This document shows positions 27,705-36,921 of a stretch of 64,000 nucleotides of DNA, piece by piece. Source of the stretch: CAVZVZ01 sp963778895 (GTDB taxonomy: Bacteria > Actinomycetota > Acidimicrobiia > Acidimicrobiales > Acidimicrobilacustridaceae); contig CAVZVZ010000005.1 in assembly GCA_963778895.1 (NCBI GenBank), positions 1,178,001 to 1,242,000 of the forward strand, read 5' to 3'. The position numbers were made by a program, and so were the translations under genes. A model generated the notes under the pieces. That model did no database searches and was not told where the DNA came from. It saw only the letters and a program-made list of their open reading frames with translations. The stretch's first letter is position 1. The number at the start of each line of letters is the position of its first letter.

Positions 27705-28244
27705 TCAGCCCTCGGTCGGCTCAGCCTTCTCGCCGGTGGCAACACCGGGCGGTGGAGGCGGCGGGATCACAGCCGCGGGCGGTGGGGGCGGCGGCACGTC
27801 GCCGCCCGGTGGCGGCGGAGGAGGCACGGCGGCGGGCGCTGGAGGCGGGGCCACCGGAGCCGGTGCGGCGGGCGCGGGAGGAGCAGGGGTGACCCCCGCC
27901 GGCGGCGGGGGCGGGGGCACGGCGGCGGGCGCGCTCGCACTGGGCGGCGGCGGTGACGTCGCACCGACCGCGGCCCCGGGAGGCGGTGGAGGAGCCGAAC
28001 GCAGGGCGAGGTCGATCACGAGGCCCTGAGCCTCGAGGGCTTGGAGCTCGCTCAATATCCGCACCACGTGGGGTTGCTGATCAGCGGTCAGGCGACCGGT
28101 CTGGTCGAGGAAGGTCAATGCGCCGAGGTCCCGGAGGAGAGGGTCGGCCTGTGACTGGGTCGGGCCACCCTGACCGGAGAAGCTCTCGTTCAGCTTGTTG
28201 CCGAGATTGTCGGCGCCCTTCTTCAGGTCATCGAGAAATCCCAT
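27705..28244 (-). CDS. Proline-rich low-complexity protein with short helical head
   Basis: A 179-residue protein. Residues 1-85 start MGFLDDLKKGADNLGNKLNE and form an amphipathic helical region with a short-C-terminal-domain-like segment (LTADQQPHVVRILSELQALE). Residues 86-170 are mostly alanine, proline and glycine with runs of five or six prolines. ATG at 28244 was chosen because the helical head begins there. The low-complexity tail is intact without frameshift. It may be a membrane-surface or scaffolding protein, and I see no enzyme motif. Confidence 0.65.
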   Translation of the reverse strand: MGFLDDLKKGADNLGNKLNESFSGQGGPTQSQADPLLRDLGALTFLDQTGRLTADQQPHVVRILSELQALEAQGLVIDLALRSAPPPPPGAAVGATSPPPPSASAPAAVPPPPPPAGVTPAPPAPAAPAPVAPPPAPAAVPPPPPPGGDVPPPPPPAAVIPPPPPPGVATGEKAEPTEG

Positions 28245-28303
28245 GCACGAAGAGTACCGAGTCGAGCGTTGTGCCGGGGACGCTCGCCTCTCGGCGCGAC
28301 GTC

Positions 28304-28747
28304 CTATGCCGAGAGGTTCTCGGTGACCGTGTTCAGCATCGACCGAAGCGTCGCCTGCTGACGATCGGACAGGCCCGCGACCGAGCGGGTCGCCAACTGG
28401 GCCCACAGCTTGTCGACCTTCGGCTGCAAGCGCTTGCCTCGTGCCGTCAGGAACACGCGCTGGGCCCGTCGGTCCTCGGGATGCGGTTTACGCACCACGA
28501 GACCGGCCACCTCCATGCGTTGCAACATCTTGGTGATGGTCGGCGGCTCGACGGCCAACGACTCAGCCAGATCAGCTTGCGTCTGACCGTCGCCTTGCCA
28601 CAGTTCCATGAGCAAAGCCTCTTGCCCGGGATGTAGCCCAACTTCGCCGAGAAGCTGTGCGGCCGCCACACGATGGGCGCGCGCGGCGCGCACCAGTGCG
28701 GTGTTGATTTCGGTCTTGGTGTTCTTTCGGGAGGTTGCAGCTGCCAT
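28304..28747 (-). CDS. MarR-family transcriptional regulator
   Basis: A 147-residue winged-helix regulator. The helix-turn-helix reads QADLAESLAVEPPTITKMLQ and the wing is VVRKPHPEDRRAQRVFLTARG, which is the classical MarR pattern with the DxRxxxxxLT element. I start at ATG 28747. The open frame goes further upstream, but without conserved sequence. No strong ribosome-binding site is present, so the transcript may be leaderless. A divergent 218-bp gap to the SCP2-like gene could hold its operator. Its ligand is unknown. Confidence 0.88.
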   Translation of the reverse strand: MAAATSRKNTKTEINTALVRAARAHRVAAAQLLGEVGLHPGQEALLMELWQGDGQTQADLAESLAVEPPTITKMLQRMEVAGLVVRKPHPEDRRAQRVFLTARGKRLQPKVDKLWAQLATRSVAGLSDRQQATLRSMLNTVTENLSA

Positions 28748-28965
28748 CCAACAAGCCAACACGCGTTGCGCCGCAGAGGCAAGCCGGGCAACCAAAAGCC
28801 GGGTAACTATCTGGCCCAAAAGGGGCATTCCTCGAAATGAGTCAGCCGACTTACCGCTACGCGACAACTCGCGCGCTACGAAACGCGGTTGTCGCCAACA
28901 CGAAAGATTTGCCCGGTCGCGTTCATCAGATGCCCACACACCGGCACTGCTTCTAGGCTGCTGAC

Positions 28966-29358
28966 GTGCTCGATTTCCTGTCGACCGAGTGGCTGGATGC
29001 CCTCGATGCGGCCGCCGGTGCCAGTCGAGCGGCCCTTCAGGCCGACGAATCAGGTCGCCGACTCGTGGTCCAGCAGGTGATCACGGGCGGTCCTTCCGGC
29101 GAGATCGCGTATTACGTACATCTTGACGACAGGGACGTAGGCGTCCGTAAAGGACGTGCAACAGATCCAACGCTGAGCTTCACGACTGACCACCGAACGG
29201 CGCGAGCGATCGCGCGGGGCGACGAGAGCGCACAGGTCGCGTTCATCCAGGGTCGGCTCCGCGTTGGCGGTGATGTGCGCGCCCTCGTCCGCCATGCTGA
29301 CCTCTTGGCTCGCCTCGACGCCGTGTTCGCCCCCGTACGCGCCGATACGGCCTACTGA
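28966..29358 (+). CDS. SCP2-like sterol/lipid-binding-domain protein
   Basis: A 130-residue protein with an SCP2-type fold: LQADESGRRLVVQQVITGGP, then AYYVHLDDRDVGVRKGRATD and SFTTDHRTARAIARGDESAQ, ending with the FIQGRLRVGGDV turn. SCP2-like domains bind hydrophobic ligands and often serve as accessory domains. GTG at 28966 is the natural start. Its stop overlaps the ATG of the DNA glycosylase gene by one base (TGATG), so the two are translationally coupled. No lipid genes adjoin. Confidence 0.75.
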   Translation: MLDFLSTEWLDALDAAAGASRAALQADESGRRLVVQQVITGGPSGEIAYYVHLDDRDVGVRKGRATDPTLSFTTDHRTARAIARGDESAQVAFIQGRLRVGGDVRALVRHADLLARLDAVFAPVRADTAY

Positions 29359-30194
29359 TGCCTGAACTACCCGAGCTCCAAGCCCACGCGGAAAGGTTGA
29401 CCGAGGCGTACGGAGGCGACGCCTTGGCAGAGTTCGCGCCGCTGTCCTTCACGGTGTTGAAGACCGCGACACCACCGCCCGAGACGGCGATCGACCATCC
29501 ACTACTTCGCGTTGGTCGCCGCGGCAAATACTTGTTGCTCGAGTTCGATCCGTGCACGTTCGTGGTTCATCTGATGCAAGGTGGGCGGCTGCGTCCCGAC
29601 GAGAAGCAGAGTGCGAAACCGCGCGGGGGTTTGGGGCGGTGGGTGTTCGCCGACGGCCGTGCGCTACTGCTCACGGAAGCCGGCAAGGAGAAGCGAGCCG
29701 GCGTCTGGGTCGTCGCCGGTGAGTTGGAGAACCAGGACCCGCTGCTCGGTCTCGGGCCCGATGCCGACCAGATCTCCGTGCAGGAGTTGCATACCCGACT
29801 GGCCGCGGCCCGGATGCGACTTCACGGGTTCCTTCGTGATCAACGCAACCTCGCCGGCGTGGGTCGCAGACTGGCCAACGAGATCTGCCACCGGGCGAAG
29901 CTCTCGCCCTTCGTGAACACGTCCAAGCTGACCGAACCCGATGTTGTCGAGCTCCATGCCGCGCTGCAGTGGTGCATCGAAGAGTCGCTCGCGTACGAAC
30001 GGACCCGCGACGACATGAGCTCGTCGAAGGAGCGGCCGGGTGCCGTCCATCACCGCGCCGGTGAAGAGTGCCCACAGTGCGGTGACAAGATTCGGTCGGT
30101 GTCGTACAGCAGCTACACCGTGAACTACTGCCCGACCTGTCAGACGGGCGGAAAGATCCTCGCCGACAACACCACGAGCAAGTTCCTCAAGTAA
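29358..30194 (+). CDS. Fpg/Nei-family DNA glycosylase
   Basis: A 278-residue base-excision repair enzyme. The N-terminus MPELPEL supplies the catalytic Pro and Glu, and the conserved Lys is K57 in RRGKYLLLE. The helix-two-turn-helix is GVGRRLANEICHRAKLSP. The zinc finger has C238, C241, C258 and C261. It removes oxidised bases and nicks the strand. Specificity between Fpg and Nei types cannot be settled here. The gene overlaps the SCP2-like gene by one base and slightly overlaps the end of the convergent membrane gene. Confidence 0.93.
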   Translation: MPELPELQAHAERLTEAYGGDALAEFAPLSFTVLKTATPPPETAIDHPLLRVGRRGKYLLLEFDPCTFVVHLMQGGRLRPDEKQSAKPRGGLGRWVFADGRALLLTEAGKEKRAGVWVVAGELENQDPLLGLGPDADQISVQELHTRLAAARMRLHGFLRDQRNLAGVGRRLANEICHRAKLSPFVNTSKLTEPDVVELHAALQWCIEESLAYERTRDDMSSSKERPGAVHHRAGEECPQCGDKIRSVSYSSYTVNYCPTCQTGGKILADNTTSKFLK

Positions 30195-31299
30195 CGGCGG
30201 GTTCTACCGGCGCCGCCGCAGTCGCTGGGCCTCGCGACGCCAGCCAGTCCACGAGCAGGAACAGAAGCACGGGGCCGAGGCCTCGCACCAAGTTGATGCT
30301 CCTGTTCACGACTTGGAAGCTGAAGAACGGGACGATGAGCGCGTACGGGAGCGCGGCCCACAGTTCGATGCTTCGGCGGCGCACGAAGCGCACGACCACA
30401 GCCACACTCGCCAAGACGCCGACGACCGCCGCAATGAGATCGCCCCAGTGCTGCGCGGGCCGCCAGGCCAGCCTCCAGGCGTCGAGATAGCCCCCGAAGG
30501 GAACAGCGGTGAACTCTTCGGCGTGCCAGCCGCCGGCCCCGAAGCGACTGCGGACATAGAGCGCCCACGCGCCCGCGCACAACGCCGGTACCGCGGCAAG
30601 CCGCAGCCGTCGGGGCCAGCTGGCGTCCATGCTCCCGACAGCCACGGCTACGACGACGGGCCAGGCCGCTTCCTTGGCCAACACTGCAACGACGGCAGCT
30701 CCAGTGGCCGCGCCCCACTTGCCGCGGCGTACGAACAACACGGTGCCCGCCAGCCCGGCCAAGGCCACGATCTCGGACAGGTCGAGCATCAGCGCCACGA
30801 TCGCGGCGGGATTCAGCGCGAACACGTAGCCGATCTGAGCTCGCCCACCGAGTTGTTGGGCGAGCCGGGCGGTGAACCAGGCGCCGACCGTCAGCGCGAC
30901 CACGTTCGTCGCCACGAGACCCCATAGCAACGCGTCCTCGCCCGCGATGCGCCACGGCGCCGCGAGCCAGGGGTACGCGATGCGTTGCGCCCGATAGGAG
31001 GGGCGATCGAGCACCTGCTCGAGCTGGGTGTCATCACGCAAGAAGGGATCGCGTGCCAACGTCCAGAACTGCGCGCCATCCTGCGCCTCGTCGAAAGGCA
31101 CCGCGACGTCCTGTCCGAGCACCGAACGCCCGTAGTTCGTGATCGTCGACTCGGTGCCGAACTTGACGAACCAGGCGGGGCCGCCGCGGGTGGCGGCTAG
31201 CAGCGCGACGAACCCGATCGCGACCAGCGCGGTCACGAGGGCAACCCGACGGGCCGCCGCACGCGCGGCCGTGTCGTCCGCGGCCGCGACGGCGCTCAT
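30187..31299 (-). CDS. Polytopic membrane protein, GT-C/GT87-like glycosyltransferase candidate
   Basis: A 370-residue protein with about eight to nine hydrophobic segments. The first outside loop carries AQDGAQFWTLARDPF and a YRAQRIAYPWLAAP segment, which recurs in membrane glycosyltransferases related to DUF2029/GT87 that use polyprenyl-phosphate sugars. Later segments include NPAAIVALMLDLSEIVALAG. The catalytic acid is not certain. The gene follows mdh after 3 bp and overlaps the glycosylase stop on the other strand by 8 bp. Its product could act on cell-wall glycans, but this is inference. Confidence 0.6.
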   Translation of the reverse strand: MSAVAAADDTAARAAARRVALVTALVAIGFVALLAATRGGPAWFVKFGTESTITNYGRSVLGQDVAVPFDEAQDGAQFWTLARDPFLRDDTQLEQVLDRPSYRAQRIAYPWLAAPWRIAGEDALLWGLVATNVVALTVGAWFTARLAQQLGGRAQIGYVFALNPAAIVALMLDLSEIVALAGLAGTVLFVRRGKWGAATGAAVVAVLAKEAAWPVVVAVAVGSMDASWPRRLRLAAVPALCAGAWALYVRSRFGAGGWHAEEFTAVPFGGYLDAWRLAWRPAQHWGDLIAAVVGVLASVAVVVRFVRRRSIELWAALPYALIVPFFSFQVVNRSINLVRGLGPVLLFLLVDWLASRGPATAAAPVEPAVT

Positions 31300-31302
31300 C
31301 GG

Positions 31303-32286
31303 TCAGATCAAACCGAGTTCGACCACCGTGTCACGCTCCTCACTGAGCTCACCAACGCTCAGGTCGACGCGTTGGCGCGAGAAGTCGTTCAATTCGAGCC
31401 CTTGCACCACCTCGTACTGACCGTGGCGGCAGGTCACCGGGAATGACGAGATCAGACCTTCGGCGACGCCGTAGCTGCCATCCGAAGGGATCGCCATGCT
31501 GACCCAGTCGCCGTCGTCGGTGCCGAGCACCCAGTCGTGTACGTGATCGATTGCGGCGTTGGCCGCCGACGCCGCGCTGGAGAGCCCACGGGCCTCGATG
31601 ATCGCCGCGCCGCGCTGTTGCACGGTCGGGATGAAGTCACTCTCGAGCCAGTCCTGCTCGACGAGTTCGGCACCCGGCTTGCCCGACACCTCGGTGTGGA
31701 AGACGTCGGGGTACTGCGTGGCCGAGTGGTTGCCCCAGATCGTCATCTTCTTGATGTCGTTGACGGTGGTACCGGTCTTGCTCGCGAGCTGCGCCATGGC
31801 GCGGTTGTGATCGAGCCGGGTCATGGCCGTGAAGCGTCCGTTCGGGATGCCCGGTGCGTTGTTCATGGCGATCAGACAGTTCGTGTTGGCGGGGTTACCG
31901 ACCACGAGCACGCGGATGTCGTCGGCCGCGCTGTCGTTGAGCGCTTTGCCCTGGACAGTGAAGATCGCTCCGTTCGCCTCGAGGAGGTCCTTGCGTTCCA
32001 TGCCCTTCGATCGAGGTCGGGCGCCCACCAGCATCGCAAAGTTGGCGCGGTCGAAGGCCTCGTTGGGGTCGTCGGTCTGGACGATCCCGCTGAGGAGCGG
32101 GAAGGCGCAGTCCTCGAGCTCCATGACCACGCCCCGGAGCGCATCCATCGCCGGCGTGATGTCGAGGAGCTGGAGCTGGACGGGTTGATCGAGGCCCAGC
32201 ATCTGGCCACTCGCGATGCGGAACAACAGGCTGTAGCCGATCTGGCCGGCTGCGCCGGTGACCGCCACGCGCACGGGTGCTTCCAC
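31303..32286 (-). CDS. mdh: Malate dehydrogenase
   Basis: A 327-residue NAD-dependent enzyme of the TCA cycle. The nucleotide loop is TGAAGQIGYSLLFRI. The substrate arginines lie in GARPRSKGMERKDLL, the catalytic pair is D159 (RLDHNRA) and H187 (WGNHSATQYPD). The sequence belongs to the long MDH group of actinobacteria. GTG at 32286 has AGGAGG upstream. The membrane gene follows closely, and an aldehyde dehydrogenase gene lies 94 bp upstream. The gene is intact. Confidence 0.97.
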   Translation of the reverse strand: MEAPVRVAVTGAAGQIGYSLLFRIASGQMLGLDQPVQLQLLDITPAMDALRGVVMELEDCAFPLLSGIVQTDDPNEAFDRANFAMLVGARPRSKGMERKDLLEANGAIFTVQGKALNDSAADDIRVLVVGNPANTNCLIAMNNAPGIPNGRFTAMTRLDHNRAMAQLASKTGTTVNDIKKMTIWGNHSATQYPDVFHTEVSGKPGAELVEQDWLESDFIPTVQQRGAAIIEARGLSSAASAANAAIDHVHDWVLGTDDGDWVSMAIPSDGSYGVAEGLISSFPVTCRHGQYEVVQGLELNDFSRQRVDLSVGELSEERDTVVELGLI

Positions 32287-32380
32287 GGTTCCTCCTGCTC
32301 GTCTTGGTCAGACTGCGATTCGGGCCGAATCTAGCCAGCGCGCCGTGGACGACTGAAAACGAGCGAGAGGCGGGGAGGCG

Positions 32381-33805
32381 TCAGGCGGGGAGCTGCAGGG
32401 ACTTCACCTCGAGGAACTCCTCGAGTCCGAACCGGCCGAGCTCGCGTCCGTTGCCCGATTGCTTGTAGCCCCCGAACGGCGCCTGGATGTTGTAGCTGCC
32501 GCCGTTGACCTCGACCTGACCGGTCCGGAGACGGCGAGCGACCCGCGTGGCGCGTTCCACGTCGCCGGACTGCACACCGCCAGCCAAGCCGTACACCGTG
32601 GAGTTGGCGATGCGTACGGCATCGTCCTCGTCGTCGTACGGCATGATCGCGAGCACCGGTCCGAAGATCTCCTCCTGAGCGATCGTCATCTCGGGAGTCA
32701 CATCAGCGAACACCGTCGGCTGAACGAAATAGCCCGTATCGAGTCCTTCGGGTGCGTCGACGCCGCCCGTGACCAGACGAGCACCTTCGTCGATGCCCTT
32801 CTGGATGTAGCCGCGAACTCTGTCACGTTGCGTCGCCGAGACGAGCGGACCGATCTGCGCGTCGCTGGTGCCGGGGCCCACCGTGACGCTCTCGGCCGCG
32901 GCCTTGGCGCGGGCGACGATCTCTTCCTGCTTGTCGCGCGGCACCAACATGCGCGTCAGAGCCGAGCATGTCTGACCGGAGTTGAGGTAGCAGCCGAAAA
33001 CCACGCCGGGAGCGATACAGGCATCGAGGTCGGCGTCGTCGAGAATGATGTTCGCCGACTTACCACCCAGCTCGAGATGCACCCGCTTGACGGTTTGCGC
33101 GCCCAACTCGCTGACACGCTTGCCCGCCCGGGTCGACCCTGTGAACGACACCATGTCGACGTCAGGGTGTGCCGCGATCGCTTCGCCGACCACCGGACCA
33201 GTGCCACTCACGAGGTTGAACACACCCGCGGGCACACCGACCTCGTCGATGATCTCGGCCAGAATGAACGCGTTGAGCGGCGTGACCTCGCTCGGCTTCA
33301 GGACGACGGTGCAGCCGGCGGCGAGCGCTGGCGCCACCTTGGCGATGATCTGGTGGAGCGGGTAGTTCCACGGCGTGATGGCGCCGACGACACCGACCGG
33401 CTCGCGGACGACAAGCGAGTTCCCGATGCGCTCCTCGAAGGGGAAGTCATCGAGGATCTGCGCGTAGCCGGCCATGTTCCCCGATGGCAGGCCCGCCTGG
33501 ATCAGCGTCGAGTACATGATCGGCATGCCGAGCTCGCTGGAGATCGTCTCGGCGATCTCGTCGCTGCGCGCCGCCAGACCTTCGGCGATGCCCTGGATGA
33601 TCTTCCGCCGCTCGTCCTTCTCGGTGAAGCCCCACGTCTCGAAGGCGTGGGCGGCCGCGGCCACGGCTCGGTCGATGTCGGCCGGCGTGCCTTCGGGCAC
33701 GTGCCCCACGACCTCTTCGGTCGACGGGTTGATGACCTCGATAGCGCCCGTCCCGCTGGGCGAGACCCACTGACCGTCGATGTACAGCTTGTCGAAGTCC
33801 TTCAC
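32381..33805 (-). CDS. NAD(P)-dependent aldehyde dehydrogenase
   Basis: A 474-residue enzyme that oxidises aldehydes to acids. It has the oxyanion Asn in TPWNYPLHQ, the catalytic Glu in LELGGKSANI, and the nucleophilic Cys in NSGQTCSALTRM. The C-terminal PFGGYKQSGNGRELG is typical of the superfamily. It begins VKDFDKLYIDGQWVSPSG at GTG 33805 with AGGGGG before it. It sits between mdh and icd on the same strand. The substrate is not defined by sequence. Confidence 0.95.
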   Translation of the reverse strand: MKDFDKLYIDGQWVSPSGTGAIEVINPSTEEVVGHVPEGTPADIDRAVAAAAHAFETWGFTEKDERRKIIQGIAEGLAARSDEIAETISSELGMPIMYSTLIQAGLPSGNMAGYAQILDDFPFEERIGNSLVVREPVGVVGAITPWNYPLHQIIAKVAPALAAGCTVVLKPSEVTPLNAFILAEIIDEVGVPAGVFNLVSGTGPVVGEAIAAHPDVDMVSFTGSTRAGKRVSELGAQTVKRVHLELGGKSANIILDDADLDACIAPGVVFGCYLNSGQTCSALTRMLVPRDKQEEIVARAKAAAESVTVGPGTSDAQIGPLVSATQRDRVRGYIQKGIDEGARLVTGGVDAPEGLDTGYFVQPTVFADVTPEMTIAQEEIFGPVLAIMPYDDEDDAVRIANSTVYGLAGGVQSGDVERATRVARRLRTGQVEVNGGSYNIQAPFGGYKQSGNGRELGRFGLEEFLEVKSLQLPA

Positions 33806-33879
33806 GTGATCCCCCTGGGAGCTGGCGTTCGTGTCGCTGACAGGTACCAAACGGTACCGGGGCCAGCGCGGGGCGCCAC

Positions 33880-35076
33880 CTAGAGGCGGTCGACGATCGC
33901 GCTGGCGAACTCCGAGGTCTTGACCTCGGTCGCGCCGTCCATCAGGCGGGCGAAGTCGTACGTGACGATCTTGTCCGAAATCGTTCGCTCCATGGCACGA
34001 ACGATCGAGGCGGCCTCGTCGTACCAACCCAGGTGCTCGAACATGAGCACGCCCGAGAGGATCACCGAGCCGGGGTTGACCTTGTCCTGGCCGGCGTACT
34101 TGGGGGCGGTGCCGTGGGTCGCCTCGAAGACGGCGTGGCCCGTGACGTAGTTGATGTTGCCGCCCGGCGCGATGCCGATGCCGCCGACCTGGGCCGCCAG
34201 CGCGTCCGACAGATAGTCGCCGTTCAGGTTCATGGTCGCGATGACGTCGAAGTCGTCGGGGCGGGTCAGCACCTGTTGGAGGGTGATGTCGGCAATGGCG
34301 TCCTTCACGAGGATCTTGTCGCCCGGATCACCACCACAGTCGTCCCACCCGACCGCGACATCGGCGAACTCGTCACGCGTCAACTCGTAGCCCCAGTTGC
34401 GGAAGGCGCCTTCGGTGAACTTCATGATGTTGCCTTTGTGCACCAGCGTGACGCTCTTGCGTTCCCGCGCCACCGCGTAGTCGATCGCTGCACGAATCAG
34501 GCGCTTCGAACCGAACTCGGAGATCGGCTTGATCCCGATGCCGGAGTCCTCGCGAATGTCCCACCCCATCGTGTCGTGCAGCAGCGTGCGCAGCTTGGCG
34601 GCCTCGGGCGTGAACGCCTCGACCTCGAGGCCCGCGTAGATGTCCTCGGTGTTCTCCCGGAAGATCACCATGTCGACCTTCTCCGGATGCTTCACCGGCG
34701 ACGGCACGCCCTGGAACCAACGCACCGGCCGAAGGCACACATACAGATCCAAGATCTGGCGGAGGGCGACGTTGAGGCTGCGGAAGCCTCCACCGATCGG
34801 CGTCGTCAGGGGCCCCTTGATCCCGATCAGGTACTCGCGGAACACATCGACCGTCTCCTGCGGGAGCCAGTCGCCGGTCTCGTTGAAGGCCTTCTCGCCG
34901 GCGAGGACCTCTTTCCACTCGATCGTCTTGCCGGTCTGGGCCGCCGCACCGTCGAACACGACCTGGGCGGCGGGCCAGATGTCGACTCCGGTGCCGTCGC
35001 CTTCGATGAAGGGGATGATGGGGGTGGTGCTGACGTTGAGCGTGCCGTCAGCGTTCTGCGTGATCTTGTCGGCCAT
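33880..35076 (-). CDS. icd: Isocitrate dehydrogenase (NADP-type, E. coli-like)
   Basis: A 398-residue TCA-cycle enzyme that decarboxylates isocitrate to 2-oxoglutarate. The segment GGGFRSLNVALRQILDLYVC contains the substrate-binding serine and arginines, and DMVIFRENTEDIYAGLE and FEATHGTAPKYAGQDKVNPG are strong signatures. It resembles the E. coli dimeric form rather than the monomeric form common in many actinobacteria. ATG at 35076 gives the family start. The serine suggests regulation by kinase could be possible, but no AceK is present here. Confidence 0.96.
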   Translation of the reverse strand: MADKITQNADGTLNVSTTPIIPFIEGDGTGVDIWPAAQVVFDGAAAQTGKTIEWKEVLAGEKAFNETGDWLPQETVDVFREYLIGIKGPLTTPIGGGFRSLNVALRQILDLYVCLRPVRWFQGVPSPVKHPEKVDMVIFRENTEDIYAGLEVEAFTPEAAKLRTLLHDTMGWDIREDSGIGIKPISEFGSKRLIRAAIDYAVARERKSVTLVHKGNIMKFTEGAFRNWGYELTRDEFADVAVGWDDCGGDPGDKILVKDAIADITLQQVLTRPDDFDVIATMNLNGDYLSDALAAQVGGIGIAPGGNINYVTGHAVFEATHGTAPKYAGQDKVNPGSVILSGVLMFEHLGWYDEAASIVRAMERTISDKIVTYDFARLMDGATEVKTSEFASAIVDRL

Positions 35077-35138
35077 GCGGGCCACGCTACCCAGGCCGCG
35101 TTGACCAGACAAGTGTCAGACAAGTGCGGCGAACGTGA

Positions 35139-35996
35139 TCAGGAACCCAGACCCAGGTTGGCGTAGATCTCGCGGGTCGCGGTCGAGCGGTTCAACGTGT
35201 AGAAGTGCAGCCCGGGCACGCCCTGATCGAGGAGTTGGCGACAGAGATCGGTGGCGATGTCGACGCCGATCTTGCGCACCTCGACCGGGTCGTCGGCCAC
35301 GCCCTCGAACCGGGCCGCGAGGTGCGGCGGGAACTCGGCGCCCGCCAAGGCCGCGAAGCGCTTCACCTGCTTGGCGTTGGTCACCGGGATGACACCGGGG
35401 ATGACCGGCGTCGTGTTGCCCAGCGCGTCGAGCTCCTCGATCATCCGGAAGTACGGCGCGGCCTCGAAGAAGAACTGCGTGATGCCGAAGTCGGCGGCGG
35501 CCAGTTTGAGGGCCAGGAACCGGCGGTCGGAGTCACGGTCGGGCGACCGCGGGTGCAGTTCGGGATGGGCAGCAACGCCGACCGAGAAGTCGTCGTGCTC
35601 GCGGATCAGTTCGATGAGATCCATGGCGTGCTCGAGTTCGGTCGGGTAGTCCTCGAGATCCTGCGGTGGATCGCCGGCCAGCGCTAGCAAGTTGTCGATG
35701 CCGGCGTCCTTGTACTCGGCCACGATCTCCGAGAGCTGGTCGCGAGTGTGGGCGATGCACGTGAGATGGGCCATGGCCGTCATCGAGGTGTCGCGCTCGA
35801 TGTGGGTGACCACGTCCCGTGTGCGGTCGCGGGTCGATCCCGCCGCGCCGTAGGTGACCGAGACGAACGATGGCTGGAGCGGCTCGAGCTCACCGATCGC
35901 CTTTTCGAGCTCGCGCGCGGCGTCGTCGCTCTTCGGCGGGAAGAACTCGAACGAGAACGTCTGGCCCTCGGCGAGCTTGTCGCGGATCTTCGTCAC
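35139..35996 (-). CDS. metF: Methylenetetrahydrofolate reductase
   Basis: A 285-residue flavoprotein reducing methylene-THF to methyl-THF for methionine synthesis. Signatures: SFEFFPPKSDDAARELEKAI at the start with the catalytic Glu, SVTYGAAGSTRDRT, LALAGDPPQD, and GITQFFFEAAPYFRMIEEL. GTG at 35996. folD lies just upstream with a thioesterase gene between, so methylene-THF supply and use are encoded together. The gene is intact. Confidence 0.95.
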   Translation of the reverse strand: MTKIRDKLAEGQTFSFEFFPPKSDDAARELEKAIGELEPLQPSFVSVTYGAAGSTRDRTRDVVTHIERDTSMTAMAHLTCIAHTRDQLSEIVAEYKDAGIDNLLALAGDPPQDLEDYPTELEHAMDLIELIREHDDFSVGVAAHPELHPRSPDRDSDRRFLALKLAAADFGITQFFFEAAPYFRMIEELDALGNTTPVIPGVIPVTNAKQVKRFAALAGAEFPPHLAARFEGVADDPVEVRKIGVDIATDLCRQLLDQGVPGLHFYTLNRSTATREIYANLGLGS

Positions 35997-36056
35997 AGCT
36001 CGCCAGAGTACGCCAGGGCCGGGCTCGACCGGTCCACGGGCGGCTCCCGGTGCAGG

Positions 36057-36914
36057 TCAGGTGGGCGGCATGACGCGCATCAACATCGTCTGCGCCGACG
36101 TGGCCACGAGTCGGCCGGCCGACCACAGGTCCGTCTCGACGAACGCATGACCGTTGCCGAGCCGACGGGCCCGGATGTCGGTGAGGATCCACTCGTCGGT
36201 CACCGGCTCGAGCACGTTGAGCGACAGATCGAGCGACATGAAGAACAGCATCGGCTCGTCGGGGCCGAACTGCTGCCAGATGGCTGGCCCGGGCAGATCG
36301 GCCAATGGGAAGAGCGCGAGCGGGTCGTAGCTGCCGTCCTCGAGACGTGGTGCCCTCACGTACCGGGCCCAACGCGTGTGGCGACGATCTTGATCGGGCG
36401 TCCAGTCGTCATCCCACGGCAACCGACCGAGCGCCGTCTTCACCTCGAGATGGTCGAACAGCGGGGGGATGGGAAGGCCGGCTGCGCCCTGAAGCGGGCC
36501 ACCCTCCGAAGTGGCCAGCCGTTCGGGAACGTCCACCACCGGCATCGCCGCGTCCGTGAACGAGGGTGACGCGCGATCGGCAGTGAGCACGACGGTGACG
36601 TCGATGGCGGGATGCTGCTGGTGCGCGCACGTTCCGAGGGCGCGCACGTGCGCGCTCCCCCGGCCTTGACGCAACACCGTGATGTCGAAGAAGAGGTCGT
36701 GACTCGGCGGAGCGAGGAACACCCCGTGGGCGACGCGCAGGCTCAGCTCGGGGCGTGCTGCTCCGGCCAACGCGGCGCGCACACCTGTGGCGAGCAGAAC
36801 CCCACCATGGATGCCGCCCGGCGTGTCCCAACCAGGGTCGAGATGCGCGTGCCACCGATGGGGATCGACATCGTCACCACCCACTGCTGTCGCGTCGACG
36901 AACGAGCCACTCAC
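36057..36914 (-). CDS. Acyl-CoA thioesterase-like double hot-dog protein
   Basis: A 285-residue protein with two hot-dog-type halves. The first contains PGGIHGGVLLATGVRAAL, with the glycine-rich helix turn, and the second has SLDLSLNVLEPVTDEWILTD and GHAFVETDLWSAGRLVATSA. These match actinobacterial thioesterase/acyl-CoA hydrolase-like proteins. The start GTG at 36914 lies 7 bp after the folD stop, so both are likely co-transcribed. The acyl substrate is unknown. Confidence 0.8.
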   Translation of the reverse strand: MSGSFVDATAVGGDDVDPHRWHAHLDPGWDTPGGIHGGVLLATGVRAALAGAARPELSLRVAHGVFLAPPSHDLFFDITVLRQGRGSAHVRALGTCAHQQHPAIDVTVVLTADRASPSFTDAAMPVVDVPERLATSEGGPLQGAAGLPIPPLFDHLEVKTALGRLPWDDDWTPDQDRRHTRWARYVRAPRLEDGSYDPLALFPLADLPGPAIWQQFGPDEPMLFFMSLDLSLNVLEPVTDEWILTDIRARRLGNGHAFVETDLWSAGRLVATSAQTMLMRVMPPT

Positions 36915-36921
36915 GAACGCG

